Assembly: GCF_013373865.1 (NCBI RefSeq)
Contig: NC_050471.1
Coordinates: 15,194,983 to 15,258,982 of the forward strand
Length of the DNA: 64,000 bases
Origin: Monomorium pharaonis
Taxonomy: Eukaryota; Arthropoda; Insecta; Hymenoptera; Formicidae
Direction of reading: 5' to 3'
Shown here: positions 54,402 through 64,000 of the stretch, piece after piece
Layout: every line of letters begins with the position of its first letter
Numbering within the stretch: the stretch's first letter is position 1
Translations under genes and position numbers: made by a program
The notes under the pieces: generated by a model
The model's input: only the letters and a program-made list of their open reading frames with translations
Database searches by the model: none
What the model was told of the DNA's origin: nothing

Positions 54402-55275
54402 CCCAGGCAGCAAGGTGACGTCCACTGGACGTCAATAATTCGTCATTTAAGGTCGCGGACGTCATGTTACCAAATTAAGACGTAATAGTAACGTCATTTT
54501 TTGACCTATTAATTACGTCATTTATCCATCCTACAACGTATTTCCGACGTCATATGCTTGACTAATTAATAACGTCAGTTAATTGATATTTTATAAATAT
54601 TTTATAAATATTGCGTACTGTCTAGAGTATAATTTAGCTTTATTAAAAGAACAGAGCAAAAATTTTTATAAGTTATTCCACATGTTATTTCGCATATGTA
54701 AAAATCAGGGAAAAAACTGTAAATTTATATTTATTTATAAAAATATTAGTTAACTACAAGTTTCATGTTTCTAACATCTATTGAACTGATCTATAACAAA
54801 TATATATGTATTCATGAGCATCAAGTGTTTAGGGATCATCACGAAGTGCTAGGTTGCGTACGATCTTCGAAGTCAAGCAACGTCGACGGCGGTTCAGAAT
54901 TGGATAGATGACCGCGGAAGTTAGGCAATCCCAGATGTGACCATGGTGTGGTGGGTAACGATGCTTGTTGAGAAACAACGTAAATTTTTTTTTTTTTTTA
55001 GATTATAATTATGTTATTTCAATATTTTTACAATACAAATACTGCATATGTAGAACATATACCCGAAATATTTTCTAAAACGTCAAAATAACGGCGACTT
55101 TTACTACCTGGGATAGTCATAAAAATGACGTTAAAATGTCGTCTTTATTGTGACGTCAACGGTCTGTGACATTAAACCGTCATTTTAATGTCATTAAGAC
55201 GTCAATTAGTGACGTCTGCTTCGTCATAAAATGACCAAAAAATGACGTCAATTAGACGACACCTTGCTACCTGGG
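54402..55275. mobile_element. CCC...GGG element with GACGTC arms and 5S-like core, 874 bp
   Basis: CCCAGGCAGCAAGGTGACGT and ACACCTTGCTACCTGGG are inverted, with TG duplicated on both sides. The arms are rich in GACGTC and TGACGT words. Inside is the shared 5S-like core. It is nested in the element 52987-55288. Confidence 0.8.
54848..54925 (+). other. 5S rRNA-like segment (longest copy)
   Basis: TTGCGTACGATCTTCGAAGT, AAGCAACGTCGACGGCGGTT and TTGGATAGATGACCGCGGAA extend further into the 5S sequence (past the C-box) than the other copies. TGTGACCATGGTGTGG follows. Not a complete 5S gene. Confidence 0.6.
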
Positions 55276-55538
55276 TGTGCTCATTGGGTTTGTATATGCT
55301 TAGATACCAGAGAACATTATGACGTCTTAAAGATGTCTTATATTTTTGTAAGACGTCTTATAAAACTATCAGAAAAACGTCTTTTAGGCGTCTTTAAGGC
55401 GTCTTATGACGATTTAAGACGTTTTTAAGACGTTAAAAGACGTCTAATTTTTTTTATTTATGACGTTTTATAGACGTCCTATTTTTGTTAAATTTATGAC
55501 GTCTTTGAGACGTTTTATATAAAAATTATTTTAGACAT

Positions 55539-55709
55539 CCCTGGCAGAAAAATTTCTACAAAATTCTAAAAAACTACAAAAATTTACAAAATAAGTGTTC
55601 CAATTCTAACATTTTTTTGTAGTTTCTACAGAAAAATACTAAATTTGAAACACACTTTTGTAAATTTTTGTAGTTTTTTAGAATTTTGTAAAAAATTTTT
55701 TCGCCAGGG
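55539..55709. mobile_element. MITE with CCCTGGC ends, 171 bp
   Basis: CCCTGGCAGAAAAATTTCTA and the inverse end TTTTCGCCAGGG, flanked by AT. AAAACTACAAAAATTTACAA is mirrored inside. The same insertion is present in the copy at 61880-62975 (62598-62764). Confidence 0.85.
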
Positions 55710-55867
55710 ATTTCAAAAGCTAGGTTTATTATTTTTTATTTTTAATTATTTTAAATAAAATACTTTATATTTATATTTTATTATTTTTATTTTATTATTA
55801 AAAAAAATTTTTTTATGAATAAAAAATTTTATATTATATATTTCAATTTTATTTCATGTTTTCGTGA

Positions 55868-56236
55868 TTGGAAATTACAGAATTTTACAGAGGTACTGGA
55901 TTCAGTCACATATTTTACAGCAACTTAAGCGCAACACTATTATCGTCCGGTTTATTAATTGTCAAACTGTTGTCAGAAACGTTGTCAGAAAGGTTAATTA
56001 TTTCCAATAACAGCCTACACACGCGATATGTACGAGAATTAAAAAATTATGTTGTATTAACGTATACACACTCGGCTGCGTTACACAGCAAACCGAGACA
56101 AAACGTCCCAACACACACGCGATACGTGCGAGAGTTCAAAAAATTGATACGGGATAAGCACGTCAACCGACTTGATCGCATCACACGGCAAATTTGGTTA
56201 TGTGCGTCATTCGACGTCTTAAAAACGTCTTTCTAA
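55868..56236 (+). other. Unrecognised 122-codon ORF in the GACGTC element core
   Basis: The reading includes RLIISNNSLHTRYVRELK and, after about 40 residues, THTRYVREFKKL, an internal near-repeat. Copy 2 (minus strand, 62442-61970) reads the same peptides but in two frames. It could be chance openness of a conserved core; no domain recognised. Confidence 0.3.
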
Positions 56237-56415
56237 GACGTCGTAAAGACGTCTCAAATAAGGTGTCTTAAAAAAGATGTATTTTAGACGTTTTGAGAGA
56301 GACGTCTAAAATAAGACGATTTTAAGACGTCATAAAGACGTCTTTTGGTAAAGTCTCAAAGACGTCTCTTTTAAGACGTCTTAAAGACGTCTTTTAGACA
56401 TGCGTGTTGTCTGGG

Positions 56416-56740
56416 GTGCAATTTTATGGATAAGACACACACTACAGTATTGTATAGTATTGTAGAATAAACAATAATTATTTAAAATATAATTAAAATA
56501 CATATTTTACGATATTCATACATTGTTTTTAAAAATGTGCAGAACGTTGGATGTGTAATATATGCTTTCATTATGTTTTTGTGTATAGTTTTCCATAATT
56601 TGTAGTTAAATTTCAACATACATGTCTGATTAATTTTTTTATTAAAAATTGATAATCACAAATTATGGAATATACAAAAACCGTGTTTCGGGTGAATGGG
56701 CCCTAATTTCTTAGAAAATTGCATTTAAATATATATATTT
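56416..56740. other. AT-rich interval, no gene seen
   Basis: Contains ATAATTTGTAGTTAAATTTC and a partly inverted AATTATGGAATATAC; nothing else was recognised. Confidence 0.35.
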
Positions 56741-56873
56741 TTTCGGGGAAATGTCCCAGATGCGCACAGTAATAAACCGACACAGCAGGCTGAGTGAAAC
56801 GGACACAGACCAAATGCGCACGGACCAGGTGCACACGGACCAAATGCGCACAGACCAAACGGACACAGTTGTT
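56741..56873. mobile_element. Foldback-like element, family 2, single-arm fragment
   Basis: TGTCCCAGATGCGCACAGTA begins an array of family-2 units that ends abruptly at ACGGACACAG. The second arm is absent. Confidence 0.75.
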
Positions 56874-56984
56874 ACGTCCGGCAGACTCCACAATTTCCCT
56901 TCGTCAGAAAAACAAATAAGTTACAAAAGAAATTCCGTTTCAACGGTCTCCGATAATTTTTTATGCGTCTAAGATTAGTCTGTT

Positions 56985-58400
56985 AGAAACGTAATGACAA
57001 ACATAGATGGACAAAACGACCAAGTAGATAATTCCGATTCCTTTTGAATATTGAGTCAACAAATAATAAATTCTGAAGATAGAAATTCAAAAACAAACAT
57101 GGGATCTAAGCAAAGTTTCACGTTTCTTCACAAAAAATGAGCAATAAAGTATTTAAACATAAGCAAAAAATAAATAACCGTTTCCTCCATCTGCAACCCA
57201 TACCGTAGCACGTCTTGTACGATAGAAAAAAATTATTTATCTCTTAAACCCAAAGGGAAGATAACCTACACGATAGGTTGGATCCCTCCGATAAAATTGA
57301 AAGAATGTGGGAGGAAACAGAGAAACTTTCGACAGATTACTCAACGCATGATTGGGCAAAGAGGAAAAACTATTTCTCCAATAAGAAAACTTAGAATTCA
57401 CCCACCACACAATCCTGAAAAATAGTCCTACCAGTTAGAATATTTGAACCACCCACATTTGGATCCTCCCTTTGTAAGACTCTGTATATATAATACCAAA
57501 TCTTGAAGAAAATGAGTCAGTAGTAATAGTCAGTTGAGAGTAGTTAGTTGTGAGTTCAGTTACGTTTAAAGTTTTAGAGTTACGTTTTTAGAGTTAGTTA
57601 GTCAGTTAGTAATCATGTAGAATCAGTGCGCAAGTAAACTTTAGTGCCGTTCCATCCGGTCAAGAAATCCCTTTGATTCCGACAGATTTGCTCGAGAACC
57701 AACAATGAGTAAGTCCCACAATCATAATTTCTTTGTTTTTACATTACTCATCTGCTCCCTTCCGTTTTAATTCTTTAAGACACCCTCCTATTATTAATAA
57801 ATAATTCCCTCACACTCACACGAACCTGAGGCTCCCGTGTGCGAATCTCAAGTTTATACACATTCACACGAACCAATACGCGGATCTCAAGCTCGCTCTC
57901 CCTCCCCTCATGCTTTTCCATCATACTCTCCGATCAGTTCCCCAAAACTCGAAGATGTTCCACCCCCACTCTCTCTTACGTTATTCTTTATCCTCTTATA
58001 ATTTCAAGCATCTCTGTTTGCTCCATGTAATCATTTAATAAACTCTTCATCTATTTCTTTGCTCCGCGTTTACCGTTAATACTATAGAATTAAAAAAAAA
58101 AAAAATCTCTTGTTTCCCTTTCTCCGCCCACCACATACTTATTTAATATTCGTACAACTATATACATACTCACTACGCATTTTAAATTCGATTATACCGT
58201 TATTACAAATTGTCAAACCAGGACTTCAGCGCTTATGTGTATTTTCTTTTATTTTTATTTTTATTTGTTATTAGAATAAATACTTTTGTTAATTTTATGT
58301 AAAACTTTATCATTTCAATTAATAACGACCTCGCCTATCCCGAACAAAGACTGCATCTGGTCCGATCCCGAGTTAAAGCGATTCAATTCGTTGACTCGAA
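56985..58400 (+). mobile_element. Dispersed LTR-like repeat, copy 2
   Basis: Collinear with 45040-48230 without its insertions. Box CTGTATATATAATACC (57490), ATGAGTAAGTCCCACAATCA (57703) and TTCCCCAAAACTCGAAGATG (57939). The 3' end joins foldback copy D at 58404. Confidence 0.5.
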
Positions 58401-58403
58401 ACT

Positions 58404-58490
58404 TGGACCAAATGCGCACACTGCACATGCGCACGGACCAAATGCATACACGGAAAGTCGCAAACCCATGTGATGCAGTGAATGCTTTGC

Positions 58491-58548
<58 letters not shown>

Positions 58549-58982
58549 CAGGGTGCAAAGAGGGCCTTCGGCCCCCCTCCCGCACCCATCCCCGTCCAAG
58601 TCGCTAACCTATGTGGACTTTACTCTGCTTGCAATGTACATGGATTGCATTTGGTCCTTGCACACGTGCAGTGTGCGCATGTGCAGTGTGCGCATTTGGT
58701 CCGTGTGCATTTGGTTTGTGCGCATTTGGTCTGTGTCCGTTTCGCACTGTGTCCGTTTCGCTCTGTGCGCATTTGGTCTGTGTCCGTTTGTTACTGTGTC
58801 CGTTTCGCACTGTGTCCATTTCGCTCTGTGCGCATTTGGTCTGTGTCCGTTTGTTACTGTGTCTGTTTGTTACTGTGTCCGTTTATTACTGTGTCCGTTT
58901 GTTACTGTGTCTGTTTGTTACTGTGTCCGTTTCACTCAACTTGCTGTGTCCGTTTATTACTGTGCGCATCTGGGACTCACTC
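58404..58982. mobile_element. Foldback-like element, family 2, copy D (left arm truncated)
   Basis: A short left arm (58405-58445), the core with a CA repeat (58489-58548) and hairpin GGGCCTTCGGCCC, an uninterrupted site for the MITE seen in copy B, then a full right arm ending GTGCGCATCTGGGACTCACTC at 58982. The next base begins family-1 array sequence. Confidence 0.8.
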
Positions 58983-60201
58983 GATCGGACACAATCTCGA
59001 TTGGACACGGACTCGATTGGACACAGACCCGATTGGACACGACCCGATTGCACACCGACCCGATTGCACACGGACCCGATTGCGCACCGACCCGTTTGCA
59101 CACGGACCCGATTGCACACGATACGATTCCGCATTGCAGATAGTACATGGTTAGCGACTTGGACGAGTTGGGTGCGGGAGGGGGGCGAAGCCTCCCTTGC
59201 ATTCCCCGCGTGTGTGTGTATGTGTGTATGTACACAAAGCGTTTTCTGCACCACATGGGTTTGCGATTATAAAATATGTATAAGAAAGAAAAATATTGTA
59301 ATAAATATTTTGTACGTATTTTTATGTCTGAGTTTGCCAAGTATAAAATAATTATGATAAATATTTATGAAAATATTAAAAATAAATATTTATGCTATTA
59401 TACAAAAATGCAAAAATATTTCGAGCTTATATACCATGAATATTTTTTAGTACATTTTAACAATATATTTTATATATAGTTAATAATAATTTCCAAATAA
59501 TTTATGAAAACGATTATATAATTAAAAAAATGTTTTTTAAAAATAAATTCGTAAAATATGTATAAAAATTTATTTTAAATTTTCTGTGTTCCCCCCCCCC
59601 CCCACACACAGGCTGTTTTTTCATTATTCTGCGATGCGGAATCGTATCGTGTGCAATCGGGTCCGTGTGCAATCGGGTTCGTGTGCAAACGGATCGTGTG
59701 CAATTGGGTCGGTGCGCAATCGAGTCCGTGTGCAATCGGGTCGGTGTGCAATCAGGTCTGTGTGCAATCGGGTCCGTCTCCAATCGGGTCCGTGTCCAAT
59801 CGGGTCTGTGTCCAATCAAGTCCGTGTCCAATCGGGATTGTGTCCGATCGGGACGGTGTGCAATCAAGACTGTGTCCAATCGAGTCCGTGTCCAATCGAG
59901 ACCGTGTCCAATCGGGTCCGTGTGCAAATGGTTCGTGTGCAATCGGCTCGTGTGCAATCAGGTCGGTGCGCAATCGGATCCGTGTTCAAACAGGTCGGTG
60001 CGCAACCGGGTCCGTGTGCAATCGAGTTGGTATGCAAACGGGTCGGTGCGCAATCGGGTCCGTGTGCAATCGGGTCTGTGTCCAATCGGGTCTGTGTCCA
60101 ATTGAGTCCGTGTCCAATCGGGTCCGTGTCCAATCGGGTCTGTGTCCAATTGGGAAATACTACTGTGTCCAATCGCTTATGTGCGCAATCGGGCCTCACT
60201 C
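58983..60201. mobile_element. Foldback-like element, family 1, copy C
   Basis: The left arm (58983-59130) starts in mid-array. The core (59135-59265) has TTAGCGACTTGGACGAGTTG and a GT repeat, then an AT-rich segment (59275-59620). The long right arm (59651-60201) ends TTATGTGCGCAATCGGGCCTCACTC. Same order as copy A but inverted. A C run lies at 59590-59603. Confidence 0.8.
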
Positions 60202-60737
60202 ATATATACCTATGCGAGCAAGTTGACAAGTGCAAACTCACGCAGTAAACCTTAAAATGGCAATTTTTTTTAATTTTTATCTTCGAAACTAAGCATAGAA
60301 AGGTCGCACAAATTGTAATTTTTTATTAGGGCTATAAGTACTCCAATATATAAAAAATTCAAGGAAATTGACCGAGCTTGTTTTTCATATAAATTGTACG
60401 GGGTCTTTTCCTGAAATTTATTTATCCTTGTATCTATTGTTTTTAATTTTCCAGAAAAATAAAATCGAGATAAAAACCTGATTTTTTCCGGTTTTTTTTT
60501 TTAAATATGGAAAAATTATAAAAATACTCTATAATAATGTTCTTAATTTTCTGAAAAATTAAAATCGAGAAAAAAACTCAGTTCTTTTCCATTTTTATCT
60601 CAAAAATTGAAAAATACTGTTTTTTCCATTTTTTTCTCAAAAATAGGAAAAACTCAGTTTCCCAAGTTTAATATAACGTTTTTTGGTACCAATTCTTTGA
60701 ATGAACAAATTTGTTATTTACGCACCAATTGTATACC
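60202..60737. other. AT-rich interval, no gene seen
   Basis: Repeated TCTCAAAAAT/CCATTTTTTTC-type words at 60480-60660 suggest old element arms. No gene seen. Confidence 0.35.
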
Positions 60738-60960
60738 TACTCGGCATGTAATGTTTCTAAAATATTTTATTTGAAATGTTGCGCTGTACAGCAATATCAC
60801 AGAAATATTTCACGACTATTTCTGCAACACTTCTGCAATGTTTCAATGTCCGCGATCATTTCAAATGCAATCTTTTTGAAATATTTTAGTAATATTTTGA
60901 GAATATTACTGAAATATTTCTGAAACATGTCTATGCAGATAGCAGAAACATTTAAAAAAA
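60738..60960. repeat. GAAATATTTC palindromic-word block, left
   Basis: GAAATATTTC-like words recur here and in 63070-63283 and 63890-64000, separated by nested insertions. These are probably arms of one large element running off the right edge. Confidence 0.5.
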
Positions 60961-61879
60961 TATCTTAAATACATTTTATGGAAGAAATTGCAGATACACT
61001 TAAAAAATATTATTGCAATATAATAATAATAATTAAAACAGAATCGATAAAATTGTTAAATGTGAAGATAAAAATGAAATTGCGTATATTGGTTTATAGC
61101 GGATTTTGGTACTGAATAATTTGTGTAATTTTTACTATTTCTTATGAACTATGTCGCATTCTTGTCAGTCTATATTTAGTGAATGTTTCAAGATCGATAA
61201 AATGCGCACAGTTCATATATATGAGTTAGAAATAATAAAAATTATACCAAAATTTTTTAGCACCAAGATCTGTTATAGATCAATATAAGCGACCTTATTT
61301 GTATATTTATTTTTGACAGTTTCATCGGTTCTATTTCAATTATTATTATTATGTATTACAATAATATTTTTTAAATGTAAGCAATCTTATTTTTATGTAA
61401 TACAACAATTTCAAAATAAATATATTAAAAAAATGTTTAATACATTGATTATGTTAATAAAGGTTTACTTTAATAAAGGTTTATAAATTTGCATTATTAT
61501 AGAAATTTGTAACAGAACACTTCCATTTTGTCATAATTTTTTAAAACTTTATTTTGTTTTAGTAACATTAAAAAAAAGATATTCATTTTCTAACATTACA
61601 AAAAAATAATATATCGTAAAAAGAGACTTGTTACATGAGAAAATAATAAAAAAAGATAAATATTTAGAGTGAATGCTCTAAAGTGCACAATAGCTAAAAA
61701 GATAGAAAGGATTGAAGTAAAAATCATATTATTTTGCAATGTTGCAATAATAATCAAGATATTAATTTTTTTAACTTACATCAATGAAAACGCATCGAGG
61801 AAACTATAAGTGTTGAAAAGGTAATACCTCAGTAATTATTGCAATAAAGTATTAAATATTTATATGCACATTAAAATAA
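60961..61879. other. AT-rich interval, no gene seen
   Basis: May be the interior of the GAAATATTTC element. No frame or RNA gene was recognised. Confidence 0.35.
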
Positions 61880-62975
61880 CCCAGACAACACGCATGTCTA
61901 AAAGACATCTTTAAGACGTCTTAAAAGAGACGTCTTTGAGACTTTATTAAAAGACGTCTTTATGACGTCTTAAAATCGTCTTATTTTAGACGTCTCTCTT
62001 AAGACGTCTAAAATACGTCTTTTTAAGACATATTCTTTGAGACGCCATTTAGACGTCTTTACGACGTCTGAGAAAGACGTTTTTAAGACGTCGAATGACG
62101 CACATAACCAAATCTGCCGTGTGATGCGATCAAGTCGATCGACGTGCTTATCCCGTATCAATTTTTGAACTCTTGCACGTATCGCGTGTGTGTTGGGACG
62201 TTTTGTCCCGGTTTGCTGTGTAACGCAGCCGAGTGTGGATACGTTAATACAACACAACTTTTTAACTCTCGTACGTATCGCGTGTGTAGGCTGTTATTGG
62301 AAATAATTAACCTTTCTGACAACATTTCTGACAACAGTTTTTGACAATTAATAAACCGGACGATAATAGTGTTGCGCTTAAGTTGCTGTAAAATATTTGA
62401 CTGAATCCAGTATCTCTGTAAAATTCTGTAATTTCCAATCACGAAAACATGAAATAAAATTGAAATATATAATATAAAATTTTTTATTTATAAAAAAACT
62501 TATCTTAATAATAAAATAAAAATAATGAAATATAAATATAAAGTATTTTGTTTAAAATAATAAAAAATAAAAAATAATAAACCTAGCTTTTGGAATCTTT
62601 GGTGGAAAAATTTTCTACAAAATTCTAAAAAACTACAAAAATTTACAAAAGTGTGTTTCAAATTTAGCATTTTTCTGTAAAAACTACAAAAAAATGCCAG
62701 AATTGGAACACTTTTGTAAATTTTTGTAGTTTTTTAGAATTTTGTAAAAATTTTTTCGCCAGGGATGTCTAAAATAATTTTTATATAAGACGTCTCAAAA
62801 ACGTCATAAATAAAAAAAATTAGACGTCTTTTAGACGCCTTAAAAACGTCTTAAATCGGGTCATAAGACGTCTTAAAGACGTCCAAAAGACGTCTTTCTG
62901 ATAGTTTTATAAGACGTCTTATAGAAATATAAGACGTCTTTTAGACGTCTTTAAGACGTCATAATGTTCTCTGGG
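61880..62975. mobile_element. GACGTC-arm element, copy 2, inverted, 1.1 kb
   Basis: CCCAGACAACACGCATGTC ... GACGTCATAATGTTCTCTGGG, flanked by AA on both sides. Inverted relative to 55306-56415 and collinear with it throughout, including the nested 171-bp MITE. Confidence 0.85.
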
Positions 62976-63069
62976 AAGGTATTTTTTATTGTTTATTTCG
63001 TGTATACTTTAATATTATCATTATTAACTTATATAATTATGTAGAGAATATGTTTTTATGTCAATTTTA

Positions 63070-63283
63070 AACATTCAAAAATGTTTCTGAATTATTATAT
63101 TTGCAATATTTCTTGTGCAGTATTGCAGAAATTCATTTTCAGCAATTTAAATTTTTGTTACCTACACAATAATCCTTCAGAAATTTTTTAGAAATACTTT
63201 AAATGCAATGTTGCGTTTGATATTTTGCAGAAATATTCATTGTTTAAGAAATATTAATATTACTTTATAATTTTCCAGAAAAA
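63070..63283. repeat. GAAATATTTC palindromic-word block, right
   Basis: Continues the word type of 60738-60960 and resumes after the solo LTR at 63863-64000. Confidence 0.5.
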
Positions 63284-63862
63284 TGTTGTGAGCGTTTGCT
63301 CGTTTTGGGAATTCTTTCCCGTCGGTAGTTGGGATTCGTCCTGCCTTAAGGGTTAGGACCCAAAGGGTGAAGGTTCGGCTCGGTGTATGAGAGAAAAGAA
63401 GACGCTTCTTACTTGCTTATTCGTTGTTTATTTCTTTCTCTTGCGCTTACAGTCAGCTGTGTTGATGTCACGTAACACTCGCGATAAGGTTTACGGTATG
63501 CGACGATGCTCAGTCGCTGTTATGATACTCTCCGCTCGGTCACGGCGTGGTCGCGTTTATATATTATGATATCTGGCGCAATTTCGGGGGGCCAGTGACC
63601 GGGAGTCGGTAGCTTCCGCGAGGCTAAGCGTTTCGACATCGGAACGCGGTAGCCTTGCGGTTTGATTTTGCAGCGTAGGGCCTATTTCTAGGGCAATGGA
63701 GGCTGCTTCCGAGCGCGCTGTTGTAATCTCACGGAAGTTGCTTGGGACTTCCGTGAGCGCGGCGGATTCTTGCGCGTCTTTCGAAAGAGGTGCTTCTTGC
63801 AACGTCTTTCGAAAGATGCGTGTCGCAATTATGATAGATATGGTTGTAATCGGCTTACAACA
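63284..63862 (-). mobile_element. Solo LTR, 579 bp, TGTTGTG...TACAACA
   Basis: TGTTGTGAGCG at the left and GGCTTACAACA at the right. On the minus strand a TATATAAACGCG box (~63560) precedes an AATAAA signal (~63430). The flanks AAAA and AATA would be a 4-bp target with one change. Same terminus class as the LTRs at 6617, 28218 and 39409. Confidence 0.8.
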
Positions 63863-64000
63863 AATATTTTTGAAATAATGCATTTGTCACATTTCTTTTG
63901 TAATATTACAGAGCCATACAAATATGAAAGCAAATTTTTTTATCTTCTCTCAAAGATTTCAGAAATATTGCATTTGCATTATTACAAAAATAGGGTGCAG

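Larger units (their letters stand above)
52987..55288. mobile_element. CCC...GGG element with AATATTTATT arms, 5S-like core and a nested element
   Basis: Ends CCTAAGGAGCACACAATA and (inverted) CCCAATGAGCACA are flanked by TT. The arms are AATATTTATTTAATATT-like. The core 53560-54130 is shared with 18950-20600 and 35070-35460. A second CCC...GGG element inserted at 54402-55275 separates the right end TGTGCTCATTGGG from its arm. Confidence 0.7.
55306..56415. mobile_element. GACGTC-arm element, copy 1, 1.1 kb
   Basis: Ends CCAGAGAACATTATGACGTC and (inverted) CCCAGACAACACGCATGTC. The arms consist of repeated AAGACGTCTT words. Copy 2 is inverted at 61880-62975. Both carry the same 171-bp MITE and the same core. 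Confidence 0.85.

Overview
The window looks like insect nuclear DNA, most probably from an ant or another hymenopteran. That placement is my inference from the mix of mobile elements (Polinton, SWIM-type, solo-LTR and R1/I-like LINE sequence), not something proven here. It is AT-rich and dominated by nested transposable elements. The one host gene I can build is IFT81, the intraflagellar-transport B subunit, on the minus strand. Its first seven coding exons (325 codons) can be assembled with consensus splice sites and consistent phase: 52345-52241, 52165-52017, 26449-26338, 26226-26110, 25998-25939, 3067-2915 and 2820-2542. The last donor leads left out of the window, so the C-terminal half lies outside. 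An RFX-type X-box sits 144 bp upstream of the ATG, as expected for a ciliary gene.

Two giant introns (22.9 kb and 25.6 kb) hold almost everything else; the other complete introns are 75-111 bp. Left edge to 2.5 kb: the start of a minus-strand gypsy element (Gag, tRNA-Pro primer site, LTR) and a solo LTR. Intron 5 (3.1-25.9 kb): LINE 5' sequence, a TTAA hairpin element, a TIR element holding a solo LTR with three covarying hairpins, a decayed hAT gene split by a long-TIR element, two decayed DDE/pogo transposases, two foldback-like elements with minisatellite arms, a CCC...GGG element with a 5S-like core, and Penelope fragments. Intron 2 (26.5-52.0 kb): a decayed SWIM gene whose intron contains a palindromic element, inside which sit a solo LTR and a CCC...GGG element, which itself holds a nearly complete 4.95 kb LINE; then a decayed Polinton (PLA2/protease, packaging ATPase split by a solo LTR, a conserved late ORF), Penelope and LINE fragments, a small foldback-like element, a dispersed LTR-like repeat and a GC-rich unclassified block.

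Upstream of IFT81 (52.5-64 kb) are more CCC...GGG elements, a second copy of the dispersed repeat, composite foldback elements and another solo LTR. The most unusual material is (a) two related foldback-like families whose inverted arms are minisatellites of 16-19 bp units, with 8-bp target duplications visible in two copies and a shared core carrying a dinucleotide repeat, and (b) a group of elements with CCC...GGG ends, 2-bp target duplications, arms made of short palindromic words (GGATATCC, GACGTC, AATATT) and, in four cases, a 5S rRNA-like segment. No transposase for either group is visible here.
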